From Gryganskiella cystojenkinii (lineage: Eukaryota; Mortierellomycota; Mortierellomycetes; Mortierellales; Mortierellaceae), in NCBI GenBank assembly GCA_015852425.1, contig JAAAIG010000084.1:237-64236 (forward strand): 64,000 nt of DNA, in the 5' to 3' direction. The notes beneath the pieces are model-generated. The model saw nothing but the letters and a program-made list of their open reading frames with translations, did no database searches and was not told the DNA's origin. How positions within the stretch are numbered: position 1 is the stretch's first letter; every line of letters begins with the position of its first letter. The position numbers and the translations under genes are program-made. Positions 33,254-46,504 of this stretch are shown here, piece by piece.

Positions 33254-36200
33254 TCAAATCTCCCCAGCTTGCTCCGCTAACTTATAGAACAAGGAATCCT
33301 CTTTGTGCAGAAGCACGGACGGTTTCTCAAACTCTTGAACTCGGCCTTGTTCCAACACCAAAATCTTGTCAGAATCCATGACCGTCTTGATTCGATGTGC
33401 GATCGTCAACACGGTCCGGTCGTTAAATTCTGTTCGGATTGTCTTTTGAATCAACTCGTCCGTCTCAACATCTACGGCTGCCGTCGCCTCATCCAATATC
33501 AAGATCTTGGTCCTTCTCAATAGAGCGCGTGCCAGACAGATCAAGGACCGCTGACCGACCGAGAAATTCTCTCCGTTCTGAGAGACCTCAAAGAAGAGTC
33601 CCCCTGGAAGCGCCGCGATCGTGTTTTTGAGATGGGATCGTTCCAGGGCTTCCCAGAGATCGGCATCTTCAAGCTCTTGGAAGGGGTCCAAATTATCGCG
33701 GACGGTACCAGCAAACAGGGTCGGGTCCTGAGGGATAATGGCCAAGTGTTGTCGCAGGTCCTCGAGACCCACAGTCGAAATGTCGATCCCATCAATCTCG
33801 ATCGCGCCTCCATCCTCCAATCGGGAGCCGCCGTGATAACCGATCAGGTCCGAGTCACAGGAAGGAGATTCAGTTGCTCTGCCAGTGTTGTCACTGTTTC
33901 GAGCCTGTGCACTGTTGGCTGCTTCAATGATTCGGAAGAGGGCCAAGGTCAGAGAAGATTTTCCTGCACCGGTGCGTCCGACGATTCCAACCTTTTCCGC
34001 AGGTTGGATATCGATCGAGACATTTTTAATCACCAGATCCAAACCCTCTCGGTATCTTGTCGAGTAGTTCAAGAATCGAACGTGGCCATGGTTGGGCCAG
34101 TTGGGAGGCAGACGGACATGCGTATGGGCAGGTGCCTCCGTCTTCAGGTTCGTGTACTCGACCACACGTTCCACACTGACAAGATGGTTCTGGAGATCGC
34201 ACAGGATTCGGACCAAACTCGTGACTTCCTCTGTGATTGCCATCGCAAAACTCAAGGTCAAGCCGACAAGACTTGGGTCCATGGATGCTCTTCCCAAGAC
34301 AGCGAAGAGTGCGGCACCTAACAGGACGATAGTACTCAGCAATCTCAACTGGACCTCTACCCAGCGCTTGCAGGTCATCGACGCCAAAAAGTTGTTGGCC
34401 ATGTTGTCGGTCCAATGGGCATTTCCCTGAATGAATCGACCTTGAATCTCCATGGCGCGGATAGTCGAGACACCGTTCAGAGATTCGTTGAAATGTTGGT
34501 AGACCGGTGACTTGGAGACGGAATAGATCCGCTGAAGGACTCGTGAGATTTGAAGGAAGCAGTATTGAATTGCGTAGTAACCAATAAACAGGAACGGCAG
34601 AGCAAACAAGAAGACCGGGGTCGTGTACACAATCAGGATCAAAGTACTCGAAACTGAGGCCAGAAAATAGAGCGAGTCAAAGAACTTGTTGGGGATGCGC
34701 TCATCAATTGGTGCAAAATCGGACGAGAATCGGTTCAAGATGCGACCGAGCGGGGTTGTGTCAAAGAAGGACATGGGCAGGCGTAAGATCTTCACCAGCA
34801 GGTCCCGATGCAGGATCTCGGAGGCTCGGATCCTGGCGACTGAGAAGGTCATGTAGCTTACGACTACATAAAGCATCACATAGGCAAACGTCAACAAAGC
34901 ATATATGCCCAGAAACAGGCTCACAGATGGAATGTCTCCTTTCGAGCCTTTGTCACCATCTGCAGAAAGCAAGTACTGGATCGAGTTTGCGTGTTCCTTT
35001 GTCTTTTTGATCCAATACTTGAGCCAGAGACTGGTGCCTACCAGACAGATCTGTGCGACTGCGAAGAGGACAAAGATTATCGCGGAGTGGGTATATGACC
35101 TATTATAAGATAAGGAGAGTAATTTAGTCCGCTGCCTCTTTTCAAAGGCAAGTTCATGCCATGTCGTTGACTGCACTCTCAGTGGTCCTTACGCAGATCG
35201 GATATAAGTCGCCAGCACAGCGAATCCTACGGCGCCTTCCTTCATATTTTCAGCAGCGATCAGTCCAGCCTGAGTATCTTTCTTCGTTTCCTGACCACCT
35301 TTGCCTGCCGTGGCCGTATCCTGTGTATCCGCGGCACCATCGGTATCACTTCCTCCTTCTTCCGATTCTTCCGAAATCTCCTGATCGGTAGTGACTTCCT
35401 CGAAACTTAGCGCATCTCCATCTTGTCTTGGTTCGACCTCTAACGTACTCTGGCTCGAGCGACTGATTGGCCCTTGACCAACTTGCAAAGACGGCGCAGG
35501 AGGAGGTGGCAGTAATTTCCCTTGCAATCCAGAATTCTTGTGCTCCATCTTTTTTCTCACCTCGGCGGCATGACTGAGTGAGTACTCTTTGATCAATTGA
35601 TAGAAAACCTGCTTGGACTTCATTAGGTCGGCATAGGACCCTTTCTCTTCGATCTTGCCATCCTTCAAGAGAACAATCTGATCCACGCCGTCCTTGAGAT
35701 GGTGGATTCCATGCGTCGCCAGGATTCGGGTCTTGTTGCGGAGCAACCCTCTAGGCCCGATCAAGTTCTCCCATAGGTGGCGATCCACATGTGCGTCCAC
35801 GGCGCTCAGGGGATCATCCAGCAGGTAAATTTCGTAATCCGCGTAAGCCGCACGTGCAAGGGAAACGCGCTGCTTTTGGCCCCCTGAAAGATTAATCCCG
35901 CGCTCGCCAATCTCAGTCAGGTCGCCTCCCGGCAACATGGCAATATCCGGCTCCAGCCCGCAGGCATAAATAATGTGCCGGTACCGTTCTTCGTCGTAGA
36001 TATTCCCAAAGGTGATGTTGTCTCTCAAGGTCGCGTTCGTAATCCAGGCTATTTATGACCACGGAATAATATTATGTTAATATAATTTAGTCGCTGCAAG
36101 TTCTAGAGCAAAAAAAGGATGGATTTCGCGTATTGCTTATATTTACCTTGCTGTGGAACAAAGGCAACTCTCCCTGAGACTTGGACTTTCCCCTGCAACT

Positions 36201-38819
36201 TGTACATCTCACCGATGATGGCACTGAACAGGGAAGACTTTCCCTGAGCGACTCTACCTACAACCACGGTTAAGCTTCCTTGTGGGATCGAAAGATTCAA
36301 ATCCTGCAATGTAGGAGGTTCTGAAATTCCATGACGGTCACCACCGTCAGCAAATTCGGACAGAAGACCTGTCAGCTCGGTCGCAACACCGTCATCCGTA
36401 GACCGATCCTCCCAAGTAAAACTCGCGTTTTGAATGAGCACCGAAGGCGCGTTGGGATCGCGGGGTGCATGTCTAAACCGCAAGACATCGTCCTCCTCGA
36501 CCTCTTCGGAAAGCAAAAACTCTTGAATACGTCTAGTGCCGACGACGACACTGATGGTCGTGGTCGTTGCATCCGAGAGACTGGCAATTGGACCCCTCAA
36601 CATCGCAAACAAGGTCATGCTCACAAAGACCCTCTGAGGCGTCAACGTTCCAGGCGTGAAATTCTCCCCACCCCAGAGTCCGTACACGCTAAACGTGATC
36701 AGACTGATGATGAGTGAGGACGAGATAAATACGATCGACATGAAAGATTGAACCAGTCCCAGTCGTTTGAGTGCTGCCAGCTCCATGTTTCGAAGGTTGA
36801 GTATCCTGCGTTCGAATGCCGCGCCCCAACCATAGAGCTTGACGACCTTCATTCCTGCCAGGACCTCGGTGGTGAGTCGGACACGTTGATCCATGGCTGT
36901 CAACTTGTCGTCCTGCATAGTCTCAAAGACCCGAGCCTGCCAAGCCTGCAAGGGCAGGAGCAAGAGCATTCCGAGGAATCCAGCTAGCATTGTCCATCCC
37001 AAAAAGCGGTAGAGCATCACTAGGGCAACTATAATCTCGATTGGGATCGAGATCCACATGGAGAGATAAACCATGGCGTCGCCCCACTGTTCCGCATCCA
37101 CGGCCATGTGGTTCGCTATGACAGCGTAGTAGCACTTGTTAGCAAAAAAAAAAAAAAAACATCGCATATTTTACATTATCTTCACAATTCACGTCATGGT
37201 ACTTACTAATTTCGCCCGTCGTGGATTTGTTGCGCGATCCGGGAGAGAGCTTCAATGACTTTCGGTAGACCATCGAGATCAACGCCGCCCTGGTGCCAGC
37301 TCCGATCAAAAACATCTGATATCGATTATAGGTATACAGGAGCGCGACCGCGAGTGCGACCACAAACATACTGACCGCCAATGTAATCCCGTACGAAAGT
37401 GGTTTCTCTTCATACTCATCCAAATAAGTCAAGAGCAAACTCAGAAGCGCCGGGAGGATATACGACAGGAACACGATCACAATGCGACAAACCATGATGG
37501 GGACGAAGCCTACGAGGTTCGTACGAATGGCGGTCCAGAACAACGAGGGTGGTTGAGGAGCCTGAGATCCTGACTCGTGCAGATGCCGACTGTACTGTTT
37601 GCGTTGATCCTTCCAGTGCTTGACCCGAATGTTCCAACGCCTCGAGAGTTCCCTGTACCCGACCTCGGTCCTGAGGTTTTCTGGTAAAATATTGGAAATA
37701 TCTTGGACGGTCAAAGTTCGTTTCAGACCGACGTTGACCACAGGTTGGTAAAAGTAAAACGTCAGGCGGGAAAAGATATTGGCTTTGTCGTATTCACTCG
37801 CGCCACTGGCTTGTTGGACCTTGGTCGACCCACGGGGCCAAGCCTCAAAGATGAATCCGACAGACAATGCACCAATAAAGGCGATCTGTAACGCGACCAC
37901 AGGTGACTCTGACGATGTGACTGAGGAGAAAACATTAGTGTCGATTGGTGACTCGAAGTGTGTCCGAAGAATAATCAGAGTCGACAAGATTGAGGTGATG
38001 TAGAAGGCAAAGATCGAAGTCGAAGATCGGATCTCGTAAATATGCTCTAGATGATTCACTATGACAGCGGCCAACTGCTCAAAACAAGCAAGGAATTTTT
38101 ATAGTTCAGGATATGTCACCACAGGACGCGGCGGCTCTGTGCAACAACGACAACAACAAAAAACAAGCGAGCGTCATTTTACCCAAGCTAAACCCATTCC
38201 AGCGCATCCGATCAGAGCTATCAAGGAGGCATCGTGGTCCATGCCGAGGACCGTGGCCTCTACAAGGATGATAGTTGCCGCCAAAGTCATTGCGATCTGT
38301 GTGGGCCAATAGATCCATGCTGTTCTTCCGAGGCGATGAGCTCGTCCGTGTCTCGAGAGGTAAAAGAACCGACCAAAGAAGAGCAGGATCGCCACGGCAG
38401 AAACTGCGCCATAGAGGACACTGGATACGTTATCCCATGGAAAGAAAGAGAGAGAGAGAGAGAGTGCGCTGCGTTGAGAAATGGGTTCGGTTTCAATGCT
38501 TCGTCATGATTCATTAAAGAAAATCATGGCTGTTCGTCATTACCTATATTCGAAGCAAGGGGTCAAGTCGAATCGATCAGGGCTCGATGGACCCTGCAGA
38601 GGGTTATTTGTTTGAAGACCAAAATACTGTTAGTAGCGGCAAATTGTTCGTGTTGATTGTGTGCAAGTGGGGTAGAAGGAACAAGGCCCATAATCTAGCT
38701 TCAATCGTCTTTACCCATCCTTCTTTCTGGCGACAGAGGGACTTGAGTAGTGGTATATCCGTCAATGGCAGATCGCGTGTTGTACCAAACGTCGACTGGA
38801 CAGCCATTGACTGATGCAT
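33254..38819 (-). CDS. Full-length ABCC/MRP-type ABC transporter
   Basis: Seven exons in transcript order (38819-38715, 38626-38544, 38420-38183, 38074-37207, 37115-36147, 36048-35193, 35099-33254) encode 1654 aa. The N-terminus has the ABCC TMD0 arrangement: a short exposed end with DLTPCFEYS, then several membrane spans. TMD1 contains TTGEITNHMAVDAEQW. NBD1 has Walker A GRVAQGKS (718-725), signature INLSGGQKQR and Walker B IYLLDDP, where Asp replaces the catalytic Glu, as is usual in ABCC NBD1. NBD2 has GRTGAGKSSL, FSVGQRSLI, ILILDEATAAVD and IAHR. The family exports glutathione or other conjugates, at the vacuole (Ycf1-like) or plasma membrane; sequence does not settle which. The linker between halves is Ser/Glu-rich. 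The fourth Walker A residue of NBD1 is Ala instead of Gly. Confidence 0.94.
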
Positions 38820-39983
38820 CTTTTTTTCTTTTTTTCTTTTGTTTTCTTTCTAAGCTTGTTAATTTCTGGCAAGCCGGAAGGAAAGAGGAAAGAGAAATCA
38901 AAAAAGAAACAAGAGGGAGAGAAAAAGTTGAAGAAGAAGATGAAAGAAAAGAGAGTGAAGGAGAGAATAAATAAGACTGTGAAAAAAAAAAAAAAAAAAA
39001 TGCAGCGGAAAAAACTAAAAAGTGCAGCGGATTATCCGAGGTGGGGCTGAAAAATGCGGCGTCGACTGGGAGTCAGATCACGTGGATTAGGTCTCTTGGG
39101 AAAAAAATAAAACGCGGTTTCGTGGCTGATCAATGATGGAAAGATCGATGCATGATCTGATCAGACCGAGGAGTTCATTCAACGCGCGAATCTTGGAATA
39201 AAGCGGTCGCACTATCGTCCTTATTCAACCAAAGATCAACATGAAAACAAGGGTATTGAAAAAGATCTCCCAGAGATGCTTTGAAAATTTTTTTTCCAGT
39301 TTTTTTTATTGAATTTTTTTAGTCAGTCATTCATACAGTACAAAGAGGAAGAGGAAGAGGAAGGAATTTCGCACGACTCTGCTGAACAAAAGACCCCGAT
39401 GAAGAGAGGAATATGAACATAAGATCACCCCTGAGCCGCTAGACCCAAAGACGACGAGAGCAAGGTGCCGAGGGTTAGTAAGACCCCCGTTCTTTTACTT
39501 TCTTGGGGGTTTTTCCCATCGGCTGCACATTGATATCGTGCAGGCAATTGAATAGACCCCCGTTTGGTTTTGTGTGAGTGTGTGTGTGTGTGTGTGGGTA
39601 GGGAAGGGATAGTGGAGACGAACGAAAAAGCATTGGCAAGGAATACAATCAAAAAGTCAACAAGCAACGATCGGAAAGGATGGAACCTTTTGGTGAACAA
39701 TTCTTTCTTTTTAATCATGAAGCAACTAAAAGATATACAACCAAGATTCGGATATTTGCACCAAGGCAACAACGGACTGCAGACGGGGGAAAGGAAGGAC
39801 AAAAAAGGACAGGAAAGTGTGGAAGGAAGGAGAGGATGTGATGAAAGAGTGAAGAAAGAAGAAAAATTTTCAAATGCTGGCATGAGCCTTTTTATACTTG
39901 TTTTGTGTACAGACATCTTTTGGCGTGACTGTTTGTGTTTATTTCGTTGTTTAATTGAGGGTGTGCCTTTAACTTTCGAGCGA
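38820..39983. other. Spacer between ABCC and kinesin genes
   Basis: An 1164-bp stretch with a purine-rich run (about 38880-38970), a poly-A tract at 38982-39000, poly-T and poly-A runs near 39290-39320, and a GT microsatellite at about 39571-39597. It holds the ABCC promoter and the kinesin 3' end. No gene supported. Confidence 0.5.
39571..39597. repeat. GT dinucleotide microsatellite
   Basis: About twelve GT units with one GA interruption, in the kinesin 3' region. Confidence 0.85.
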
Positions 39984-42900
39984 CTAGGCGCCGTTTCTCC
40001 ATCCTCCCAACCAGCTTGTCCGGCGATCGGGGAGCTGTCCCTTTGTGGGCGAGCTTGGTGAGTAGTTCTCATCATTGGGGATACCGCCGCCATTGTTACT
40101 ATAGGATAGTTGAGTGGCAATTGCATGTTAAAGATATCTCTTTCACCTTGATATTCACTGTGCCGAAGAACCCCCTCCTCCATGTTCCTCCTAAACTTAC
40201 CCATTGTCAACGGTGGGAGTTCCTCCGCGAAGAGGCTTTGCGATCCGTCCAAAGTTGAGGGACATGGCGTTGGCAGCCGATTTTTGGGCTGTTGGTAGAA
40301 AAAATATTTTAAAAAAAAAATAATAATTAGGAAAACCATTAACACAATAAAGCAAAAAAAAAAAAAAAAAAAACACTCCATAGTTTCGTAAACAAGCCCT
40401 AAAAAAACTTACATCGTGCTTGCTCAAGGCGCTCACGGACAGCCTGGAGTTGAGTCTCAAACTTGTGGTTCTGAGTCGTCATCTTCTCCTGAGCATCCTG
40501 CAACAGACCCTCCAAACTCTGGATACGCTCGTTACGGGCAACAAGCTTGCGCTCCGAGATCGCAACCTCCTTCTTCAAAGCCGAATTTTGCTCTACCAGC
40601 TGCTTCTGGACCAACGTCAATTGTTCCAGGTTACGCTCCAAGAACGCCATCTTCTTTTGTTGGGCCTTGTTGTTGCTGTTTCGGAGGACATTATTGTATT
40701 GCTCCCGTGTCTCATCCAAAGAGATCTCGAGCTCAACAACCTTCTCACATCGGTTCTGAAGGTCCCGCATCAGTGCCTTCTTCATCACATCAAAATCGGC
40801 GAGTTGCTGGGCCATGGTCTTGCGGATACGTTCCATGTCACGCTCACGCTCCGTCATGTCCTTGCCCTCCCAGAGTCCGCTGCTGGTATGATGGCTCTGG
40901 CGCTCGATCTGCTCCTTGAGTTCCTCATTGCCACGCTTCAACTCGGTGACGTTGATGCTCAACTTTTGGATGTCCTCATTACGGCGGGCGACCTCGGCCT
41001 TGAGCTCCTCAATCTCCTTCTGGGCTTGATCTCTCTTGGCAGCATATTGGGCCTCGACCTTGGTTCTCAACTCGGAGATCGTCTCCAAAACATCAATCGA
41101 CGAGTTGGCCTCCTCATCAGCAATTGTTTTGTCGAGCAACTCTTCGTATTCGAGCTCGGCAGCAGTGAGGCGCATCTCGAGTCCATCTCGCTTCGATGTC
41201 AGAGCCGCGTTCTCATGGTTCAAGTCAGCGATCGTCTGTTCGTGCTGTTCAATGATCGAACGCTGTTGAGCAATCTCCTTGCGGATCGCGATCGACTCCT
41301 CGCCAGAAAGACCAGCGGGTGATTCAAACTTGAAGAGGGTTTCGCGAAGCTGGGCCTCCTTGGCAGAGATCTCACCCGAGGGGTCCAGATCAGCCATCAT
41401 CTGGGCCATCTTCTCCATCTTCTTCTTTTCCTTGTCACCATCCGACAGGTCCTTCTGGGCAACACGCATTTCCATCAACTGCTTCTTGAGTTCCTCGAGG
41501 TCCTTGGAAAGCTCCTGGTTGACCTCGCGAAGACTGTCGACCGTGATGGCGCCTTCCTTGTTCTCGTACGAGACCTTCTCGAGTTGGAGCTTGAGATCGT
41601 TCAACTCAAAGACGGCACTGGACGAATCTTGCTCCTTGAGGTATGTGAGCTCTTCTTTCATCGAGTCGAGCAACTGCTGTTTCGCCAAAAGCTCCGCCTC
41701 TTTCTCGGCAATCTGATCGGTCAACTCGTTCTCGCGCTTCAAGAATTCTTCGCGCTCATCCAACTCCAATGCGATCGCAGGTGTGGATGGCCGTGAGGTA
41801 TCTTGTTGCGTCATGTAACCTGGAACACTGGACAGAGGTGCAGAACTGCCACCAGCCTGGATCTTTTCCATACTGGCCCAATCCGCCTTGAGAACTGACC
41901 CGCCTTGACGCCAGATACTGATTTCCCCCTCGAGTGCAGAAATGTACTGTGTGAACGTGATCGCCTCGGACCGAACCTTCTTGAGCAAGATCTTGAGTTC
42001 GGCAGCACTGAGTTCTTGGTTGATCTTGGCCTTGTTCTTGATGCTCTTGGCTCTGGTACCGAAACGCAGCGTGCCGACGGTTTCAGCATCGTTATATGAT
42101 GATGGCGAACAGTTGATAATGAGAGTCGTCCTTGAGTTTCCTCCCAAGGATTCTTGCAAAATTCTCGTCAGTTTACTGTCACGGTAAGGGATGTGAGTGG
42201 ACTATTGAGGTTGGGAAAATGTAAAATGTCAGTCAAGTGTTAACTCGATCAGGCGTCTCCTTTAAACACTCTTAAACATCATTTCGTATAGCGACCATTA
42301 CCTTTCCATCGGTCAAGGCGTTGATGACCATTCCAAGAGCGGAAAGAGACTTGTTGATCTTCTTGGCTTCCTCCAAGGTCTGACCCGAGGCACCAGTCTT
42401 GCCAACCTTTTCGGAACCAGCTAAATCAACCAGGTAAAGCTTTCCGCTCTTCACACTACCATCGACCAAGTTCTTTTGAGAGATGGTGACCACAAAAATA
42501 GAATGAGATCTTGAACTCTCAGAGTTCATATCTAGTAGACGAAGAAAAAAATAATGACAAAAAAACCACAAGCTGTCAGGATTCGGCGAACGTGACTTGT
42601 GCAACGTCCAATCATAGAACGGGTCCAAGTTGACAGGGGGGTGAACATACTGGTATAGGCAACCATTCTGCTGTTTCCTCCTCGGCGCATGACCTCGTGA
42701 ATCTCAGAGATGGAACTAACATAGACCTCAAACAACCCCTTTACGTAAACGCCTCGATTCTTTTCCTCGTGAATTGGCAGGTTATCATTTACGGCTGTGC
42801 GAAAATAAAATCAAAGAATGTTGAAAGGTTTCGGTGAGAAATTTTGTGAGTTACCAAAGACAAAAAAAAAAACAAACCATGGCAGAGATCTACAGTCAAA

Positions 42901-43671
42901 GAATTACATACGATTGAGTAAATCACGAATCTTTTCCATGTAAATTTCCATGTAGGAGACCTTGACAGTATATTCCATGGTTGAGGGTGAAGCCAGGATG
43001 CTGGCAAAGATTTGATCGACAATACGAGGAATGATACCCTTCGTGTTCTCATCATCAATTGAAGGACCCTGTTGAAAAAAAGAACATAAAAGAGATGTCA
43101 ATTTCCCACGTTTATCTCCGTAAACTAGCAGAAGATGTTCTTTGGGATCTTACCATCATTGTGAATGTCTTTCCGGATCCTGTCTGACCATAGGCAAAAA
43201 CTGTGCCGTTATATCCATTGATGACATCTAGAAGCGAAATAATTGTGGTTAAAATCAAGATAAAAGAGATATGTTGTCAGCCCGAACGGGTCGCTACTGA
43301 AGACTATATGGCCTTGGTCTTACCATCGACAATTGTACTGATGGAGTAGTCAAAAACGTCTTTTTGCTTGGAATCTGAAGGGAAAACGCGATCGAAAGTA
43401 AATGTTCCTGGGTATTCTTTGCTCTAAGGAGGCATAGGATCGGCGCCAAAACACAACCAGAGAGTTGAAAAATGTCAGCTACCCAAGCGCATAATACCGT
43501 CAGACAAACGACGCGAGGATGGACCATTTGTGCTGCTTGGACAGATTAACTTACGTCAACCTTGACGGATTGACCATTGTCATCATAGTTGATGATGGGT
43601 TGACCGCCTTCTCTAATTTCCAGTGAGTTCTGTGGACGGAAACGACAGACGACCTTGATGTTGTTGGACAT
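39984..43671 (-). CDS. KHC: Kinesin-1 heavy chain (conventional kinesin)
   Basis: Nine exons (43671-43555, 43423-43324, 43227-43154, 43068-42912, 42794-42651, 42531-42302, 42201-40413, 40288-40201, 40098-39984) give 937 aa, the length of fungal conventional kinesins. The N-terminal motor begins [11 protein letters not shown] and has P-loop GQTGSGKT, switch [11 protein letters not shown], switch [17 protein letters not shown] and [13 protein letters not shown] long coiled coil follows. Exon 8 carries the autoinhibitory IAK motif [10 protein letters not shown] (884-893), and the tail ends with a basic/Trp patch ([13 protein letters not shown]). The last exon frame was chosen because only donor AATGG|GTAAGT gives this tail. 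It moves vesicles to microtubule plus ends in hyphae. Large open frames opposite the coiled coil are shadows. Confidence 0.96.
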
Positions 43672-45116
43672 GGTGGGCGGATGAGTTTGTTCTAATAGGG
43701 GGTGTCTGAGTCACTCGCGTCGAATCTGATTGGGGCTGGACACGTCTCTCTCTTCGCGACGGGGACTGGGGAAGGGAGTAGTGTCGTGCTCGCTCCGTTA
43801 TGGACTCGGGGTATAAGTCGGTTGCTGAAAGAGTGTCGGGAGTTGTCTCCTTTGGTCCAGTTCGTTACTCTTCAGTCTAATGAGAATAAAAGAGAAAGAG
43901 CAGCCAGAGTCAGGGGTTAGATGACTGAGGACCCTGAGCTCGTGTACCTGCTGAGGGGCAGTGCATTCTGTTGTGCTGACCACTTTCCGGGAAGTGATCA
44001 GAATTTCGTCCAGTGGAATTGCTTACAGGCCGAGTACGAGTGAATTAAAGAGAGGGAGAGAAAGAGAGAGAATGAAGAGGAGGGTGGTAAAAGAGCAAAG
44101 TGAAGAAGAAAAGAAAAAGGATGAAATGAGCAATTAAAAAAAAGAAAAGGGTACGTTGAGTGGTTCTTTATTTTGTCCAAGAGAACAAGAAAAGAGAGAT
44201 GGAAAAAAAAGGAGAGTCCATCATCTGACGAAATGCATGCCCTTGGACATCAGCACGAATGGGATTCAGGTCCCTGTCAGGTCCCTGTCTGGGGTTTGGC
44301 AAAGGGGCGTGTGTCTGCCCGTGTGTTTTCCGTGGTCTCCGATGAAAGCGGGGAAGGTGATTACCTGTGGTTTCGCTTGAGTCGATGTAAAGAGAAACGG
44401 ATGAGAGGAGTTCAAAACAAAACTGAATGTGAACAAGACTAAGAACAAAGAAACGATATCCTTTTCTTCCTTCGCCTTGTGACAACTCAATCTTTGAACA
44501 CAAGAAAAGAGTGTCCGCTATCTCATGCCAGAGCGGAAGATGTGACGATTTGCCAGGCACAAGAAAAAGAGAACAAGGCGCATCTTTTCTTTTGTCCCAG
44601 ATACACGATTGACCCGCGCATCAGTAGACGTAGCCTCGACATTGTCTTTGGGCCGGGTCTCCTTTCCAAAGTGAGTTCGAGTCCATCAAGTTCATCCAAA
44701 AACATAATTTATTGTTGGTGGCGCGAACCCTGCACGAGCATTTCATGCACCTGCACCTTTCACGAGGGCGTGATTATTTTGGCTCTTCCTCTTTCCCCTG
44801 GCAACTGCACGGCGCGATTAAGGTATACAAGGGCTGTTTGTCAAGATTCAGTCGAGCTACGGCCAAGAAACTTATGGAGAGACAGAAGCACACGAAATAC
44901 TGCGGCATCGCTGGCGATGGAGTTCATGGAGCTCGATTTTTGTTTTCATCAAGCAAAAATGTTCAAGGATAAAAGTTGTTTTACGAATCGAACTCTTCTC
45001 CCCTCTTTCTCTCTCTCTCTTTTCTCTTTTTTTTTTTTTTACTTTTCTCTACTTTTTCCTGTCAACCCTCCCAGCAAATCCATCTCCACACACAAAACAG
45101 TCAACAACAAGAGAAA
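43672..45116. promoter_or_regulatory. Divergent region kinesin / APH-like gene
   Basis: A 1445-bp stretch with two GA-rich tracts (about 44045-44140 and 44180-44225), a C/T-rich tract (44998-45055) and a CAACAACAA leader just before the APH-like start. ORFs up to 213 codons here lack any family signal. No gene supported. Confidence 0.5.
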
Positions 45117-46370
45117 ATGACCACAGAGGATTCCAACATCATCCCGATTGCTGCCCATACAAGTGAGGAGACCCTGATCAGCGATGTCTATGTCGAAACC
45201 TCGGGTCCCCGCAAGGGTATCTACCTCACGTTTGTCAAGGCCGAGCGTCTGATCACTTTCCACCTCCAGAAGCAACTGAACGAGCTCTTTTATTTCAAGC
45301 GCGGCTATAATAACCGAGTCTACCTCGCCAAATGTACAGATGGATCTGAGTATGTGATCAGACTCGGCGGACGGTTCTGGGACCACACCAAGATCACGAA
45401 CGAGGTCCAGGCTCTCAAACTCGCTAGAACAGCTCTCGGAGATGTAGTCGAGGTCCCTACGATCGTGGGAACAAGTATCGAGGAGGCCAAGATTCACACG
45501 GAGGAATCTGACAAGATCATTCCCTATGATTATATAATCATGAGCCGTCTTCCTGGCGTGCCGCTCGATTCTATTTGGGACGAGATGTCGATGGATGACA
45601 AGAAGGTCGTGCTTGACCAGGCTGCTACCATCTTTGCTCGACTCCGTACGATTAACATCAATGCCATCGGCAACTTTGTACATGGATCCGAGAACGAACC
45701 CAAAGTCGGCCCTTTGATGGAAGGAGGCGGAGGACCGTTCAAAACGTGGGGCGAGTTTGTCGCAGGAAATATCAAGAACGAGATGAAGATCTTGCTTGGG
45801 TTCCCCGTTACCTTTGCCGAGACTATACCGTTCGTCCCCCGTTTGGAAAGTCTGATCCGAAAAGTGATGAGCGGAGAGCTCGAAAGCGAATTTGGTAATA
45901 AGGATGAGCTTCCCGAGGGTGCCGTTCAAGAGAACCCTATATGTTTTCTTCATGGTGATTACGAGTCCCGAAACATGCTCGTGGTCGGAAACAGGATCGT
46001 AGGGTTGCACGATTTTGAGTTTGCTGGTGGATTCCCCTCGGAGCAGGAATGGTGTGCAGGCTTTGAATGGATATATGCCCGCTCTGAGGATCCCTACGAT
46101 GAAGGCGAACAACGGAAGTTGAGGGACATGACGGATGACGAGAAGGAGTTGCAACAGTATTTCTTCAAGGTCTTGAAGGACAAGCATGGTATGTTTCAGT
46201 ATGGCAAGGGCAATCAAGAATACAAGGTCATCCTCTACCATCTTCAAGTCAACATTGCACCCTGGTGGCTCCGTGACCCTACGCGCGAGGCGTGGACAGA
46301 GAAACAGCTGACAAGCATGAAGAATGCAGTCGAATCCCTGGACAAGGCTCTGGCCTCCCTCGGATGCTAG
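45117..46370 (+). CDS. Aminoglycoside-phosphotransferase-fold kinase-like protein
   Basis: A single-exon 417-aa protein preceded by a CAACAACAA-rich leader. YNNRVYLAKCTDGSEYVIRLGG resembles the nucleotide-binding N-lobe, with the Arg of VIRL in the place of the usual Lys. HGDYESRNMLV (His279) is the Brenner catalytic loop and GLHDFEFAG (Asp299) is the metal-binding motif. The family includes choline kinases, hygromycin-type phosphotransferases and many fungal paralogues of unknown substrate. There is no signal peptide or membrane segment, so it is probably cytosolic. The intron-free structure contrasts with most neighbours. A 481-codon open frame on the opposite strand is a coding shadow. No resistance role is implied by this reading. 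Confidence 0.85.
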   Translation: MTTEDSNIIPIAAHTSEETLISDVYVETSGPRKGIYLTFVKAERLITFHLQKQLNELFYFKRGYNNRVYLAKCTDGSEYVIRLGGRFWDHTKITNEVQALKLARTALGDVVEVPTIVGTSIEEAKIHTEESDKIIPYDYIIMSRLPGVPLDSIWDEMSMDDKKVVLDQAATIFARLRTININAIGNFVHGSENEPKVGPLMEGGGGPFKTWGEFVAGNIKNEMKILLGFPVTFAETIPFVPRLESLIRKVMSGELESEFGNKDELPEGAVQENPICFLHGDYESRNMLVVGNRIVGLHDFEFAGGFPSEQEWCAGFEWIYARSEDPYDEGEQRKLRDMTDDEKELQQYFFKVLKDKHGMFQYGKGNQEYKVILYHLQVNIAPWWLRDPTREAWTEKQLTSMKNAVESLDKALASLGC

Positions 46371-46504
46371 TTTATCTATGTAGACGATTTTTATTATGTA
46401 AAGTAGTATCGGGAAATATGGTACAGATGTAAAAAACAGACACTTTTGTTTTTTTTTGGGTCTATGTCGAGTCGACGAAGACACAAGTCCGAGGAGTGCT
46501 TTGT

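Noticed and set aside
40420..41322. A 300-codon plus-strand open frame opposite the kinesin coiled coil
   Set aside because: Leu-rich mirror of heptad-repeat coding sequence; kinesin is well supported.
44715..44760. A tRNA-like T-arm on the minus strand
   Set aside because: The T-loop consensus is broken and no matching acceptor stem or A box is visible.
44479..45120. A 213-codon ORF before the APH-like gene
   Set aside because: Its 3' part reads through the C/T-rich leader and poly-T; no homology.
45039..46484. A 481-codon open frame on the minus strand opposite the APH-like gene
   Set aside because: It mirrors the plus-strand coding frame, has no family motif, and the plus-strand product has clear catalytic motifs.
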